DNA of 64,000 nucleotides, taken from contig NZ_JBFAZX010000004.1 in NCBI RefSeq assembly GCF_040689395.1, positions 186,001-250,000 on the forward strand, given 5' to 3'. Source of the stretch: Dactylosporangium sp040689395 (GTDB lineage Bacteria > Actinomycetota > Actinomycetes > Mycobacteriales > Micromonosporaceae). Positions 26,369 to 34,571 of this stretch are shown here, piece after piece. Position numbers and translations under genes: made by a program. Position 1 is the first letter of the stretch. Every line of letters begins with the position of its first letter. A model generated the notes under the pieces. It searched no databases, was not told the DNA's origin, and saw only the letters and a program-made list of their open reading frames with translations.

Positions 26369-26462
26369 GCGGGCTCAGGGCGTCGGCCACGGCTCGCGCG
26401 CCGGCATGGGCGCGGGCGACCAGCTCGTCGATGCGGGAGACGGTTTCGGGCAGGAGGCACAC
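26313..26462 (-). CDS. Possible 49-aa protein antisense to the DUF3097 3' end
   Basis: A short frame starting MCLLPETVSRIDELVARAHA has strong GC3 bias over its first 30 codons and an upstream GGAAGG ribosome-binding site, then a Pro/Ser/Arg-rich tail that overlaps DUF3097 by 56 nt. The helical first half looks protein-like; the tail looks like antisense. It may be real, shorter than drawn, or spurious. Confidence 0.35.
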   Translation of the reverse strand: MCLLPETVSRIDELVARAHAGARAVADALSPLSRPRPAPSRSRSGAPSS

Positions 26463-26626
26463 GGGATTCGCCTTCCTTCGTCACGGCAATCTGACCTGCC
26501 CCAACTGTGCACCGCAGGGGGGAAGGTGGCGGGGAGCCGACCGGATCCTGCGACGATCTTGCGACGATCTTGCGGGAAGGGCTGTGCGGGCGGGCGTGAC
26601 GTGCATCGGCGTGACACGATCGAAGC

Positions 26627-27061
26627 GTGGATGTCTGGCTGATCGTCTGGCTGATCGTCGGCGTCGCCCTCGTCGCGGCGGAGGTCTTCACGACCACCTT
26701 CGTGCTGTTGATGTTCGCGATCGGGGCCTTCGCCGCCGCGGGTGCCGCCGCCCTCGGCGCCAACGAGCCGATCCAGGCCGCCGTCTTCGCCGCGGTGAGT
26801 GCGCTGTCCTTCGTGGCGGTGCGGCCCACGCTGCGCCGCTACATGCACCGCGACGAACGCGACACGCAGATGGGTGTCGAGGCCATCGAAGGCTCGATGG
26901 CGCTTGTGCTGGAAGATGTCGACAATGACAGCGGCATGATCAAGATCGACGGGGAGCTGTGGCGGGCCCGCCCGTATGACGTGACCCAGAGCTTCGCCAA
27001 GGGTGAGCGGGTCCGGGTGATCGAGATCAAGGGTGCTACCGCAATGGTTTGGAAGGACTGA
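26627..27061 (+). CDS. NfeD-like membrane protein
   Basis: A 144-aa protein with two or three N-terminal helices (WLIVWLIVGVALVAAEVF, then FVLLMFAIGAFAAAGAAALG) and a C-terminal OB-fold (residues about 80-144: GVEAIEGSMALVLEDVDN, then IDGELWRARPY and GERVRVIEIKGATAMVWKD). This is the short NfeD form that partners with SPFH proteins. The GTG at 26627 gives MDVWLIV. It ends 6 nt before the SPFH gene, so the pair forms an operon. It probably acts in membrane microdomains or SPFH assembly. Confidence 0.9.
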   Translation: MDVWLIVWLIVGVALVAAEVFTTTFVLLMFAIGAFAAAGAAALGANEPIQAAVFAAVSALSFVAVRPTLRRYMHRDERDTQMGVEAIEGSMALVLEDVDNDSGMIKIDGELWRARPYDVTQSFAKGERVRVIEIKGATAMVWKD

Positions 27062-27067
27062 GGCCCA

Positions 27068-28189
27068 GTGGATGCAACCGTGCTCCTGGCCATTTTGGTG
27101 ATCGCCGTCGCCCTGATCGGCATCATCACGGTGTCCAAGTCGGTGAAGGTGGTACCGCAGCAGGTCGAGTATGTGGTGGAGCGGCTCGGGAAGTACAGCC
27201 GGACACTCACCCCCGGCCTCAACATCCTGGTGCCGTTCATCGACGCCGTGCGCAACAAGGTGGACAAGCGCGAGGCGGTGGTCAACTTCCCGCCGCAGCC
27301 CGTGATCACCTCCGACAACCTGGTCGTGTCGATCGACACGGTGCTGTACTTCAAGGTCGTCGACTCGGTGCGCGCGACGTACGAGATCTACTCCTATCTG
27401 CAGGCGATCGAGCAGCTGACCGTCACCACGCTGCGTAACGTGATCGGCTCGCTCGACCTGGAGAAGGCGCTCACCAGCCGCGACGAGATCAACCGCCACC
27501 TGTCCGGCGTGCTCGACGAGACCACCGGCCGCTGGGGCATCAAGGTGACCCGCGTGGAGATCAAGGCGATCGAGCCGCCCCCGAGCATCCGCGACTCGAT
27601 GGAGAAGCAGATGCGTGCGGAGCGTGACCGGCGCGCCGCCATCCTGCACGCCGAGGGCCTCAAGCAGTCCCAGATCCTCACCGCCGAGGGTGAGAAGCAG
27701 GCGGCGGTGCTGCGGGCCGAGGGCGAGCGGCAGTCCCGCATCCTGACGGCGGAGGGCCAGGCGAAGGCCATCCGGACCGTTGTCGACTCGATCCACCTGG
27801 CCAACCCGGACTCCAAGGTCATGGCGTACCAGTACCTGCAGTCGCTGCCGCAGATCGCCGCCGGCCAGTCCAACAAGCTGTGGATCCTGCCGGTCGAGCT
27901 GACCAAGGCCCTGGAGGGCATCGGCGGTGCCCTGGGTGGCATCGCTCAGATGTCCAACGACGAGCGCAGCCGGCACATCGACCAGAGCGCCGTGGAGGAG
28001 GCCGAGTCGGCGGAGGTCCTGGAGGCCCGCCGGGCGGCCGAGGAGGCGGCGGCCGCGGCCAACGCGGAGGCGGCCGCGGCCGCGGCCCAGGTCTCCGGCG
28101 ATCAGCCGCCCCGCGAGCTGACCGGCTCGGCGGGCATCGCGCCCTCGGCGTTCGACCCCGCGCCCGAGCAGAACCGCGACAACACCTGA
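27068..28189 (+). CDS. SPFH/band 7 protein (QmcA/stomatin-like)
   Basis: A 373-aa membrane-anchored SPFH protein. An N-terminal helix (VLLAILVIAVALIGIITV) is followed by the SPFH domain (VVPQQVEYVVERLGKYSRTL, GLNILVPFID, TRVEIKAIEPP) and a long Ala/Glu-rich coiled coil with repeated units (LTAEGEKQAAVLRAEGERQS). The C-terminus is an Ala/Glu tail. These proteins scaffold membrane microdomains and can regulate FtsH-type proteases. It is translated right after NfeD. Confidence 0.93.
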   Translation: MDATVLLAILVIAVALIGIITVSKSVKVVPQQVEYVVERLGKYSRTLTPGLNILVPFIDAVRNKVDKREAVVNFPPQPVITSDNLVVSIDTVLYFKVVDSVRATYEIYSYLQAIEQLTVTTLRNVIGSLDLEKALTSRDEINRHLSGVLDETTGRWGIKVTRVEIKAIEPPPSIRDSMEKQMRAERDRRAAILHAEGLKQSQILTAEGEKQAAVLRAEGERQSRILTAEGQAKAIRTVVDSIHLANPDSKVMAYQYLQSLPQIAAGQSNKLWILPVELTKALEGIGGALGGIAQMSNDERSRHIDQSAVEEAESAEVLEARRAAEEAAAAANAEAAAAAAQVSGDQPPRELTGSAGIAPSAFDPAPEQNRDNT

Positions 28190-28198
28190 CGAACCGCT

Positions 28199-28232
28199 CG
28201 CGGTCGCTCGTCCCGCCGGACGAGCGACCGCG
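28199..28232. terminator. Strong hairpin after the SPFH gene
   Basis: A perfect 15-bp stem (28199-28213 with 28218-28232) and 4-nt loop lies 10 nt past the SPFH stop. It also serves the convergent trmH-like gene. No T-tract, as usual in actinobacteria. An imperfect 18-nt-period repeat GCCTGCGTSGTTCAG follows at 28249 and 28267. Confidence 0.7.
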
Positions 28233-28277
28233 GGACGTCAGGCGAGCCGCCTGCGTCGTTCAGGCTGCCTGCGTGGT

Positions 28278-29102
28278 TCAGGCCGGGGCTTGTTGATCGT
28301 CACCTCGGGTGAGCTCCCAGAACGCGACCGCCGCCGCGTTGGCCACGTTGAGCGAGTCGACGCCCCGGCGCATCGGGATGACAATGCGGGCGTCGCTCGC
28401 GTGGAGTGCCTTGGCGGTCAGGCCGGGGCCCTCCGCGCCCAGCAGGAGCGCCGGCCGGGCGCGTTGTGCCGCGGTGAGCCGCTGGATCGGCACCGCGTCG
28501 GCGGCCGGGGTGAGCGCGAGCACCGTGAAACCGGCCTGCCGCACGTGGGTGAGCGCGTCCGGCCATGGCTCCAGCCTGGCGTACGGTACGGCGAACACCT
28601 CGCCCATGCTGACTCGGACGCTGCGGCGGTAGAGCGGATCGGCGCACGACGGTGACAGCAGGACAGCGTCCATGCCGAGCGCCGCCGCGCTCCTGAACAG
28701 AGCGCCGAGATTCGTATGGTTGTTGATGTCTTCCAGGACCGCGATCCGCCGGGCTGACGCGAGCACGTCGCCGGCAGCCCGTTCCGGGTTGCGATGGAAT
28801 GAGGCGAGCACGCCGCGGTGGACGTGGAACCCGGTGATGGCCTCGAGCGTCGCCTGGTCGCCGGCGTAGACAGGCACGTCGCCGAGGGGCAGGTCATCGA
28901 GCTGGCTGACGCGTTTGGCGTCGATCAGCACCGAGCGCATCCGATAGCCGGCCCGCAGGGCCCGGCGGAGCACGAGCTCGCCCTCGGCGATGAACAGTCC
29001 GTTCGGTGGCTCCCACCGGGTCCGCAGTTCCACGTCGGTGAGCGCCCGGTAGTCGGCGATTCGTTCATCATTGTGGTCGGTGATCGTCTCTGCTGCCCGC
29101 AC
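28278..29102 (-). CDS. SpoU/TrmH-family RNA 2'-O-methyltransferase
   Basis: A 274-aa SPOUT enzyme. An N-terminal substrate-binding region (about 15-100) is followed by the three knotted motifs: EDINNHTNLGALFRSAAALG (motif 1, with the Arg), LLLGAEGPGL (motif 2) and VDSLNVANAAAVAFWEL (motif 3). It methylates ribose 2'-OH in tRNA or rRNA with SAM. The target position is not evident. GTG at 29102 (MRAAETITDHND); no better start is visible. Confidence 0.92.
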   Translation of the reverse strand: MRAAETITDHNDERIADYRALTDVELRTRWEPPNGLFIAEGELVLRRALRAGYRMRSVLIDAKRVSQLDDLPLGDVPVYAGDQATLEAITGFHVHRGVLASFHRNPERAAGDVLASARRIAVLEDINNHTNLGALFRSAAALGMDAVLLSPSCADPLYRRSVRVSMGEVFAVPYARLEPWPDALTHVRQAGFTVLALTPAADAVPIQRLTAAQRARPALLLGAEGPGLTAKALHASDARIVIPMRRGVDSLNVANAAAVAFWELTRGDDQQAPA

Positions 29103-29224
29103 TCACTGGATTCTGCCTTGTGTGGCGGGGCGAACCGACTCAGGTCGTCGCCTGGGGTGACGCAAGTATCCTGAAGTCTTGATCGACAAAGAGCCGGGGC
29201 GATGAGCTCCTGAGGAGGAGGCTG

Positions 29225-30025
29225 ATGCCCTTCACGCTGAGCCACCCGGCTTTGATCCTGCCGCTGAGCCGCCGTCCGTTCGTTGCCTCGGCCCTGGTCG
29301 CCGGCGCGGTCGCCCCGGATCTGCCTTACGTCCTCCCGCAAGCCACCTCGGCAGCGTGGGGGCCGTACAGCGACTACAACCTCACCTACACGCACGAGTT
29401 CGGCACCGGGATGATCGCCGGGACGATCGGAGCGCTGATCCTGGTCGCGCTGTTCCACCAGGTGCTCAAGCGCCCGCTGATCGCCCTGCTCCCGGCCGCT
29501 GCGGCGGGGCGCCTGACCGGGCCCGCAGCACAGTTCCGCTGGTCGGGGGTGCGGCAGGTCGCCTGGATCATCCTGTCCACGGCGATCGGAGTGCTCAGTC
29601 ACCTGGTCTGGGACGCGCTGGTCCACGAGAACGGCTCCGCTTCGTGGTCGCCGCTGCCGGACACACAGAAGGTGACCGAGGGCCTGTGGTGGGCGAGCAC
29701 CCTTGTCGGGGCGCTGGCCATGGTCAGCTGGATCTACCGCTGGTGGCGCCGTCAGCCCGGCGTCCCGGCCGGACCGCGGGTGACGCTCAGCCCGGCCGCG
29801 CGCTGGTGGACCCTCGCGGCGATGGCGGCGGCCGGCGTCATCGCAGCCGTCCTGCAGCTGGCGTGGCACGGCTACGGCGTGCTCGACGCTGTTCACTCGA
29901 TGGCTGTGCTGCGTCTGGTTGTGACCAGCGCGATGTCCGGCGTCGGTGTGGGAGTGCTGGTCTACGCCGTGCTTTGGCAACTGTCGGTGGGCCGGCGCAG
30001 CAAACGAGAACCCGCAGGACCTTAG
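29225..30025 (+). CDS. DUF4184 family membrane protein
   Basis: A 266-aa multi-helix membrane protein starting MPFTLSHPALILPLSRR, the DUF4184 signature. Conserved HP and HLVWDALVHENG are likely metal-associated polar residues. I count six or seven hydrophobic helices (for example GTIGALILVALFHQVL, AMVSWIYRWW, AAMAAAGVIAAVLQLAW). GAGGAGG ribosome-binding site upstream of the ATG. Function unknown. It lies divergent from trmH, 122 nt away. Confidence 0.85.
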   Translation: MPFTLSHPALILPLSRRPFVASALVAGAVAPDLPYVLPQATSAAWGPYSDYNLTYTHEFGTGMIAGTIGALILVALFHQVLKRPLIALLPAAAAGRLTGPAAQFRWSGVRQVAWIILSTAIGVLSHLVWDALVHENGSASWSPLPDTQKVTEGLWWASTLVGALAMVSWIYRWWRRQPGVPAGPRVTLSPAARWWTLAAMAAAGVIAAVLQLAWHGYGVLDAVHSMAVLRLVVTSAMSGVGVGVLVYAVLWQLSVGRRSKREPAGP

Positions 30026-30209
30026 CTGTGTGGGCGTGGGCGCTCCGGCCGCGTTCCCGTGTCTTCACCACCAGCGCCCATCACGTGCCCGAAATGCGTC
30101 TTCAGCCTCCGCGTGGACGGCGCATAGCCGACAGCGGTCGGAAAGCCGACCTGCCCGGCATCCGCCGCCCGACGGTATGGCCGCCCGCACGCCGCCAGAC
30201 TTGGCGACC

Positions 30210-30935
30210 ATGAGTGCGCCACACCAACCGCCCTACCAGGGCGCTCCATATGCGGCACCGCCGTTCCCGGGGCCGCCGAGCCCCGCACCCAACCGCAAGA
30301 AGGTCCTCGGCCTCGTCCTCGGCATCGTCGGCGGGATATTCGCGGTCTGCCTCGTTCTCGGGACCGTCCTCGTCCTCGTCCTCGCCGACGGCAACGGCGA
30401 CCAGCCGGTCGCCACCAACTCGGCCACCCAGGCGGCCACTCCGGCGGCCACCCGGGCCGGGAACCCGGCCGGCGGCTACAAGCAGCCCACCGATCTGTGC
30501 GCGCTCGCCGACCCGAGCCTGCTCGGCCCGCGCGTCGGCACCGGCACGGCAGAGCCCGTCGAGGAGAAGACCAGGTACACCCTCAACGGCTGCGAGTACT
30601 TCCTCTCCGCCGCAGACGGCGCTCAGGGGCTCAAGACGTTCGCCAACGTCGACGGCGACACCGCGGCCCGCTACAAGGAGTCCGCCGAGGTGTACCCGAA
30701 GATCGCCGGCTTCGACGACGAGAAGGTCACCGGCTGCGGCTCGCAGGGTTTCTACATCCGACGGCTCAGCGCCGGCGACAAGCGCATCGAGGCGACCCTC
30801 GTCTGCACCGACCAGAACCTGTACGTCGAGGTCCGCTTCACCGCCGGTGGTAACGAGCCCTGGGACTCGGACGCCATGAAGACGAACATGGTCGCCCTCG
30901 TGAAGGGCATGTTGACGAAGGTCCCGAAGGCATGA
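30210..30935 (+). CDS. Proline-rich membrane-anchored protein with extracellular domain
   Basis: A 241-aa protein. The cytosolic N-terminus is Pro-rich (YQGAPYAAPPFPGPPSP). One membrane helix follows (LGLVLGIVGGIFAVCLVLGT), then a Thr/Ala-rich linker and a globular outer domain with four cysteines (DLCALAD, LNGCEYF, VTGCGSQ, LVCTDQN). This resembles the actinobacterial DUF3558-like extracytoplasmic domain, but I cannot confirm it. ATG at 30210 is preferred; an upstream ATG would add a short basic leader. A terminator hairpin follows directly. Confidence 0.72.
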   Translation: MSAPHQPPYQGAPYAAPPFPGPPSPAPNRKKVLGLVLGIVGGIFAVCLVLGTVLVLVLADGNGDQPVATNSATQAATPAATRAGNPAGGYKQPTDLCALADPSLLGPRVGTGTAEPVEEKTRYTLNGCEYFLSAADGAQGLKTFANVDGDTAARYKESAEVYPKIAGFDDEKVTGCGSQGFYIRRLSAGDKRIEATLVCTDQNLYVEVRFTAGGNEPWDSDAMKTNMVALVKGMLTKVPKA

Positions 30936-30938
30936 CGG

Positions 30939-30971
30939 CGTGGACCGGGCCGCCGTGGCCCGGTCCACGCT
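30939..30971. terminator. Hairpin terminator after the 241-aa protein gene
   Basis: A perfect 14-bp stem (30939-30952 with 30958-30971) and 5-nt loop begins 3 nt after the stop codon. No T-run. It separates the gene from the PucR regulator downstream. Confidence 0.7.
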
Positions 30972-31071
30972 CGACGGCTGATGCGCCGCTGCCCGTTGCG
31001 CGCGCGAGCCGCGAAATCGTCGGCGCTCGGGTACGTCCATGAGGCCCGTTCTGCTTGTACGATCCGCGCTG

Positions 31072-32604
31072 ATGTTCCCGACCGTTCGCGAGGTGCTCGC
31101 CCTGGAGCCGGTGCGCAACGGCGCTCCGCGGATCGTGGCGGGCGAGTGCGGTCTCGATCAGGCCGTGCGCTGGGTCCACAGCTCCGAGGTGCCCGACATC
31201 GCCACCCTGCTGCGCGGCGGGGAGCTGGTGCTGACCACCGGCATCGGGCTGCCGCCGGACGACGCCGGGCTGCGCCGCTACATCACCGACCTGGCCGAGA
31301 TCGGCGCCTGCGGCCTGGCCGTGGAGATGGGGCGCCGTTACGCACAGCGACTGCCGGCCGTCCTGACGCGTACGGCGGACGAGCTCGGCTTGCCGCTGGT
31401 CGAGCTGCACCGCGGCACGCCGTTCGTGGCCATCACCGAGGCGGTGCACTCGATGATCATCGACGCGCAGCTGGCCGAGCTGCGCGCGACGGAGGAGATC
31501 CACCAGCGCTTCACCGAACTGTCCGTCGAGGGCGCGGGCCCGGCCGAGGTGGTCGCTCAGGCCGCGGCCCTGGCCGGCGCGCCGGTGGTGCTGGAGAACC
31601 TGTCGCGGCAGGTCCTGGCGTACGACGCCGCGGGCGGCTCGGCGGCATTGCTGCTGGCCAGCTGGGAGGCGCACTCGCGGGCGATCCGGCCGGCCGGGCG
31701 CACCGGCCACGACGCGCAGTCCGGCTGGCTCGTGACCGCCGTGGGCGCGCGTGGCCAGGATTGGGGGCGGCTGCTCATGCGGGTGCCGTCGGTGGAGGCG
31801 CGGTACGTCATCCTGATCGAGCGGGCCGCCTCGACGCTCGCCCTTGGCCGGCTGATCGACCCCGACCCGGAGGGCCCGCAGCGGACCCTGCTCACCGCGC
31901 TGCTCAACCACACCATGCCGGTCGAGGACGTGGCGCTGCGCTCCCGCGCGCTGGGGGTACCGCTGGAGCGCCGTCACCTCGTCGGACTGGTGATCCGCCC
32001 GGCGCTGGCCGCCGAAGCCGAACGCGCGTTGTCGGAAATGTCGATCAAGGGCCTTGTCGGGACCTTGGACGCGATGAGTGCGGGCGTGCTGCTGGCCCTG
32101 CGCGACAAATCGGATGAGTCGGAAGTACTGCGACAGTTCGCGGAGCGTCTGCAGAAGGGTGACCGGTCGATCGTCGTCGCGGCCGGCGAGGGGGTGTGGT
32201 CGCCGCGCGAGGCGCGCCGGTCACTGGTCGAGGCGGCCCAGGTCGCCGCGGTGGTACGCCACCCGGTCGCCGGCGTCGTCCGCCTCACCGGCGTCAGGTT
32301 GCCGGGCCTGCTGCACATGCTGCGCGATGAGCCGCGGTTGCAGACGTTCGTGGAGCGGGAGCTGGGCCCGCTGCTGGCCTACGACGCCCAGCACCCGCGC
32401 GAGCAGCTGCTGGGCGTGCTTCGGGTTTACCTCGAGTGCGGCCGCAACAAGTCCGCCGCGGCCGAGCACAGCCACCTGTCGCGCCCGGCGTTCTACGAGC
32501 GACTGGCGAAGATCCGCAAGATCCTGGGCGCCGACCTCGACGCGGTCCCGGTGTGCCTGTCGCTGCATGTGGCCCTGCTGGCACTGGACGCCCTGCGCAG
32601 CTGA
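31072..32604 (+). CDS. PucR-family transcriptional regulator
   Basis: A 510-aa protein with an N-terminal PucR domain (PTVREVLALEPVRNGAPRIV, with LRGGELVLTTGIGLPPDD), a middle GGDEF-like/GAF-like region, and the C-terminal PucR helix-turn-helix (LLGVLRVYLECGRNKSAAAE, then HLSRPAFYERLAKIRKILG). The family controls purine or amino-acid catabolism. Here no catabolic operon is adjacent except an aminotransferase pseudogene 1 kb downstream, which may be the remnant of its target. ATG at 31072 (MFPTVREVL) is preferred to one at 31039. Confidence 0.9.
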   Translation: MFPTVREVLALEPVRNGAPRIVAGECGLDQAVRWVHSSEVPDIATLLRGGELVLTTGIGLPPDDAGLRRYITDLAEIGACGLAVEMGRRYAQRLPAVLTRTADELGLPLVELHRGTPFVAITEAVHSMIIDAQLAELRATEEIHQRFTELSVEGAGPAEVVAQAAALAGAPVVLENLSRQVLAYDAAGGSAALLLASWEAHSRAIRPAGRTGHDAQSGWLVTAVGARGQDWGRLLMRVPSVEARYVILIERAASTLALGRLIDPDPEGPQRTLLTALLNHTMPVEDVALRSRALGVPLERRHLVGLVIRPALAAEAERALSEMSIKGLVGTLDAMSAGVLLALRDKSDESEVLRQFAERLQKGDRSIVVAAGEGVWSPREARRSLVEAAQVAAVVRHPVAGVVRLTGVRLPGLLHMLRDEPRLQTFVERELGPLLAYDAQHPREQLLGVLRVYLECGRNKSAAAEHSHLSRPAFYERLAKIRKILGADLDAVPVCLSLHVALLALDALRS

Positions 32605-32613
32605 TCCCGCCGG

Positions 32614-33627
32614 CTATTGCATCGAGATGTGCACGTGGTTGTAATGGTCGCCGGCCGGGGTGCCGTCGCCGCCGTAGGACTTCCAGCCGCTGCTCGGCTG
32701 CCAGATCTGCTTGTACCAGATCACGTATTTCACGCCGAGGTTCTTGGCGTTCGCGATCGCCCAGGCGGACAGGTTGTCGCCGTAGGTCTTGTCGCCGCCG
32801 GTTGCTCGCGCATTGACGAAGGTCGATGCATTCGACGAGAAGTCGCACGCCTTGCCCCGCGGGTGGTCGCCGCCACCGCCGCCGCGGTAGCACGACGTGT
32901 AGCGCGTGAAGCCGGCCCTGCGCGCCTCGTTGTAGAAGTTGAGCATGCGCGGCGAGATGCACCCGCTCGTCGTCGGGTCCTTGAGTGAGCAGCCCTCGGA
33001 CGGGAACGAGCCGTCGGAGTTGCGCGTGCCCGAGTTCGTGGTCACCTTGCCGCCCGTCGGCGTGCCGCCGCTCACGTCCGCACCGCCGCCGGCCTTGCGC
33101 AGCGCGGTTTCGGCGGCCTTCTTGTTGGCTTCCATGATCTTCAGCTGCGCCTGCTGGTTGGCGATCGACGCGTCGATGTCCTTGCGCTGCTGTTCGAGCT
33201 GCTTCTGCGTTTCGACCACCGCATGCAGCTGCCTGTCCTCCTGCTGCAGCATGTACTCGACGGTGACCATGTTGTGCAGCAGGTCGTCGGGGTTGTCCGC
33301 GCCGACCATCACGGTGAGCAGGCTGACCCGGCGGCCCCGGTATGCGGCCGAGGCGAGCGCTCCGGCCGCGGCCTGCAGCTCGGTGAGCCGGGTCTGCGTC
33401 TTGGTCATCTGCTCGCCGATCGAGGCCTGGTCGGCGACGGACTTGTCGAGCCGGCCCTTCGCGTCGTTGTACTCCGCGTTCGCCTTGTCCAGGGCCTGAC
33501 GCACGGTAAGATTCTGCCCGCCATCCTCGCCGGGTGTCGGCTCCGCGGTCGCGGAGTTGCCGAACGTGGCCACCAACAGCAACGCGGTGACCGCCAGCGT
33601 GAGGAGACGTCTGGGTGCCGTCAACAT
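32614..33627 (-). CDS. Secreted coiled-coil protein with M15-like C-terminal domain
   Basis: A 337-aa exported protein. The signal peptide is residues 1-28 (LLTLAVTALLLVATFGNSAT, cut after TAEA-like AEP). A long coiled coil spans about 38-180 (AEYNDAKGRLDKSVADQASI, then QKQLEQQRKDIDASIANQQA), followed by a Gly/Ser/Thr linker and a globular C-terminus with DHPRGKACDFSS and HYNHVHISMQ. The His/Asp/His pattern resembles LAS-type metallopeptidases (VanY/M15, ARB_07466-like). A role in peptidoglycan remodelling is inferred. The coil-plus-hydrolase layout recalls RipA-type or PcsB-type proteins. Confidence 0.75.
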   Translation of the reverse strand: MLTAPRRLLTLAVTALLLVATFGNSATAEPTPGEDGGQNLTVRQALDKANAEYNDAKGRLDKSVADQASIGEQMTKTQTRLTELQAAAGALASAAYRGRRVSLLTVMVGADNPDDLLHNMVTVEYMLQQEDRQLHAVVETQKQLEQQRKDIDASIANQQAQLKIMEANKKAAETALRKAGGGADVSGGTPTGGKVTTNSGTRNSDGSFPSEGCSLKDPTTSGCISPRMLNFYNEARRAGFTRYTSCYRGGGGGDHPRGKACDFSSNASTFVNARATGGDKTYGDNLSAWAIANAKNLGVKYVIWYKQIWQPSSGWKSYGGDGTPAGDHYNHVHISMQ

Positions 33628-33680
33628 CGCCGGTCAGCATACCGAAGCGTCCTGAAAACACCAGCGAGAGAACTCACGGT

Positions 33681-34225
33681 ATGGACGACCTACTCATCCG
33701 TCATCGGCGGGTCATGCCCGCCTGGATGCCCGTGTACTACGACGAACCGATCGAACTGGTCACCGACAAGGGTCCAAGCGTCACGGACAGTAATGGAAAA
33801 ATCTACCTGGATTTCTTCGTCGGCGCGCTGATCAACTCGCTCGGTGACGATCTGCCGGAGGTCCGCGAGGTGGCCGAGCGTCAGTCGCGCACCGGCATCG
33901 TGCACACCTCCACGCTCTACCTCGTCCGCCAGCAGGTGGAGCTCGCCGAGAAGATCGCGCGGCCGTCCGGCATCCCCGCCGCCCGGGTCTTCCGCACCCA
34001 CTCCGGCACCGGGGCCGGCGAGGCCGCCCTGCGGGCCGTCACCAGCAAGCGCGGCGGCAACAACGGCCGGGGCCTCATGATCGGCGTCGAGCTGACCAGC
34101 GCGGCCGCCATGGCACGACTCTGCGCATGGGTCCGCCGCTGAACCTCACCGAGGGCGAGGTGCGCGAGGGCCTGGAAATTCTGCCCAGCGCATTGCACGA
34201 GCGCTGGGGCGTTTTGGGCCGATAA
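33681..34225 (+). pseudogene. Class III aminotransferase remnant (internal deletion plus frameshift)
   Basis: The N-terminal ~130 residues match PLP-dependent class III aminotransferases (MPAWMPVYYDEPIELVTDKG; IYLDFFVGALINSLGDDLPE; HTSTLYLVRQQVELAEKIAR), though the usual NSGTEANEAAL is altered to HSGTGAGEAAL. It then jumps to the C-terminal GRGLMIGVELT, so the PLP-lysine region of roughly 250 residues is missing. A one-frame shift later, 34128-34225 still encodes GPPLNLTEGEVREGLEILPS, the normal end of the family. The gene cannot make an enzyme. Confidence 0.8.
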
Positions 34226-34253
34226 CGCCCAGTTCAACCCGACGATCGTCGGC

Positions 34254-34290
34254 AGGCCGAACCATCTCAGACGGGTTGGTTCGGCCTTTT
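34254..34290. terminator. Rho-independent terminator with T-tract
   Basis: Stem AGGCCGAACC (34254-34263) pairs with GGTTCGGCCT (34278-34287), followed by TTT. It lies 29 nt after the aminotransferase remnant, so it is probably the original terminator of that gene. A T-tract is unusual in this window. Confidence 0.8.
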
Positions 34291-34429
34291 CCATGAAAAT
34301 CGATGGATTCCGGCCCACCCTCCGCTTGTAACAAAACGGGCTAAATCTCGGTCCACCCCTGCCGTCGCCCCGTCCCGGGCGGTCCCCTTGGGCGCCCGGC
34401 GGGCGGCGTCACCTCAAGATCGAGATCTA

Positions 34430-34571
34430 CTCTGAGCTGGGCTTTTAGCTAACTTTAAGATCCACTTCTTTGGTAACGGTTTGAAAACTTCGCCCAACTC
34501 CTTGACAAGAAGGGCCCCTCAGTAAGAACTTTTACCACTAACCGTTAAGGAACTTTTTCGAAGGGGACGCC
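34430..34571 (+). promoter_or_regulatory. AT-rich promoter/leader of the amino-sugar operon
   Basis: This 140-nt stretch is the most AT-rich of the window. TTGACA (34502-34507) is a good -35 box, with AGTAAGAACT about 17 nt later as a weak -10. TAACGGTT (34474-34481) and its inverted counterpart AACCGTTA (34540-34547, within the palindrome TAACCGTTA) could be regulator half-sites placed either side of the promoter. AAGGAAC and AAGGGGAC lie before the ATG. Autoregulation by the downstream MurR/RpiR protein is likely (inference). Confidence 0.55.

Noticed and set aside
26548..26572. Tandem TGCGACGATCT repeat before the NfeD gene considered as an operator
   Set aside because: Only two short direct copies without symmetry or conserved spacing to a promoter; too little to call a site.
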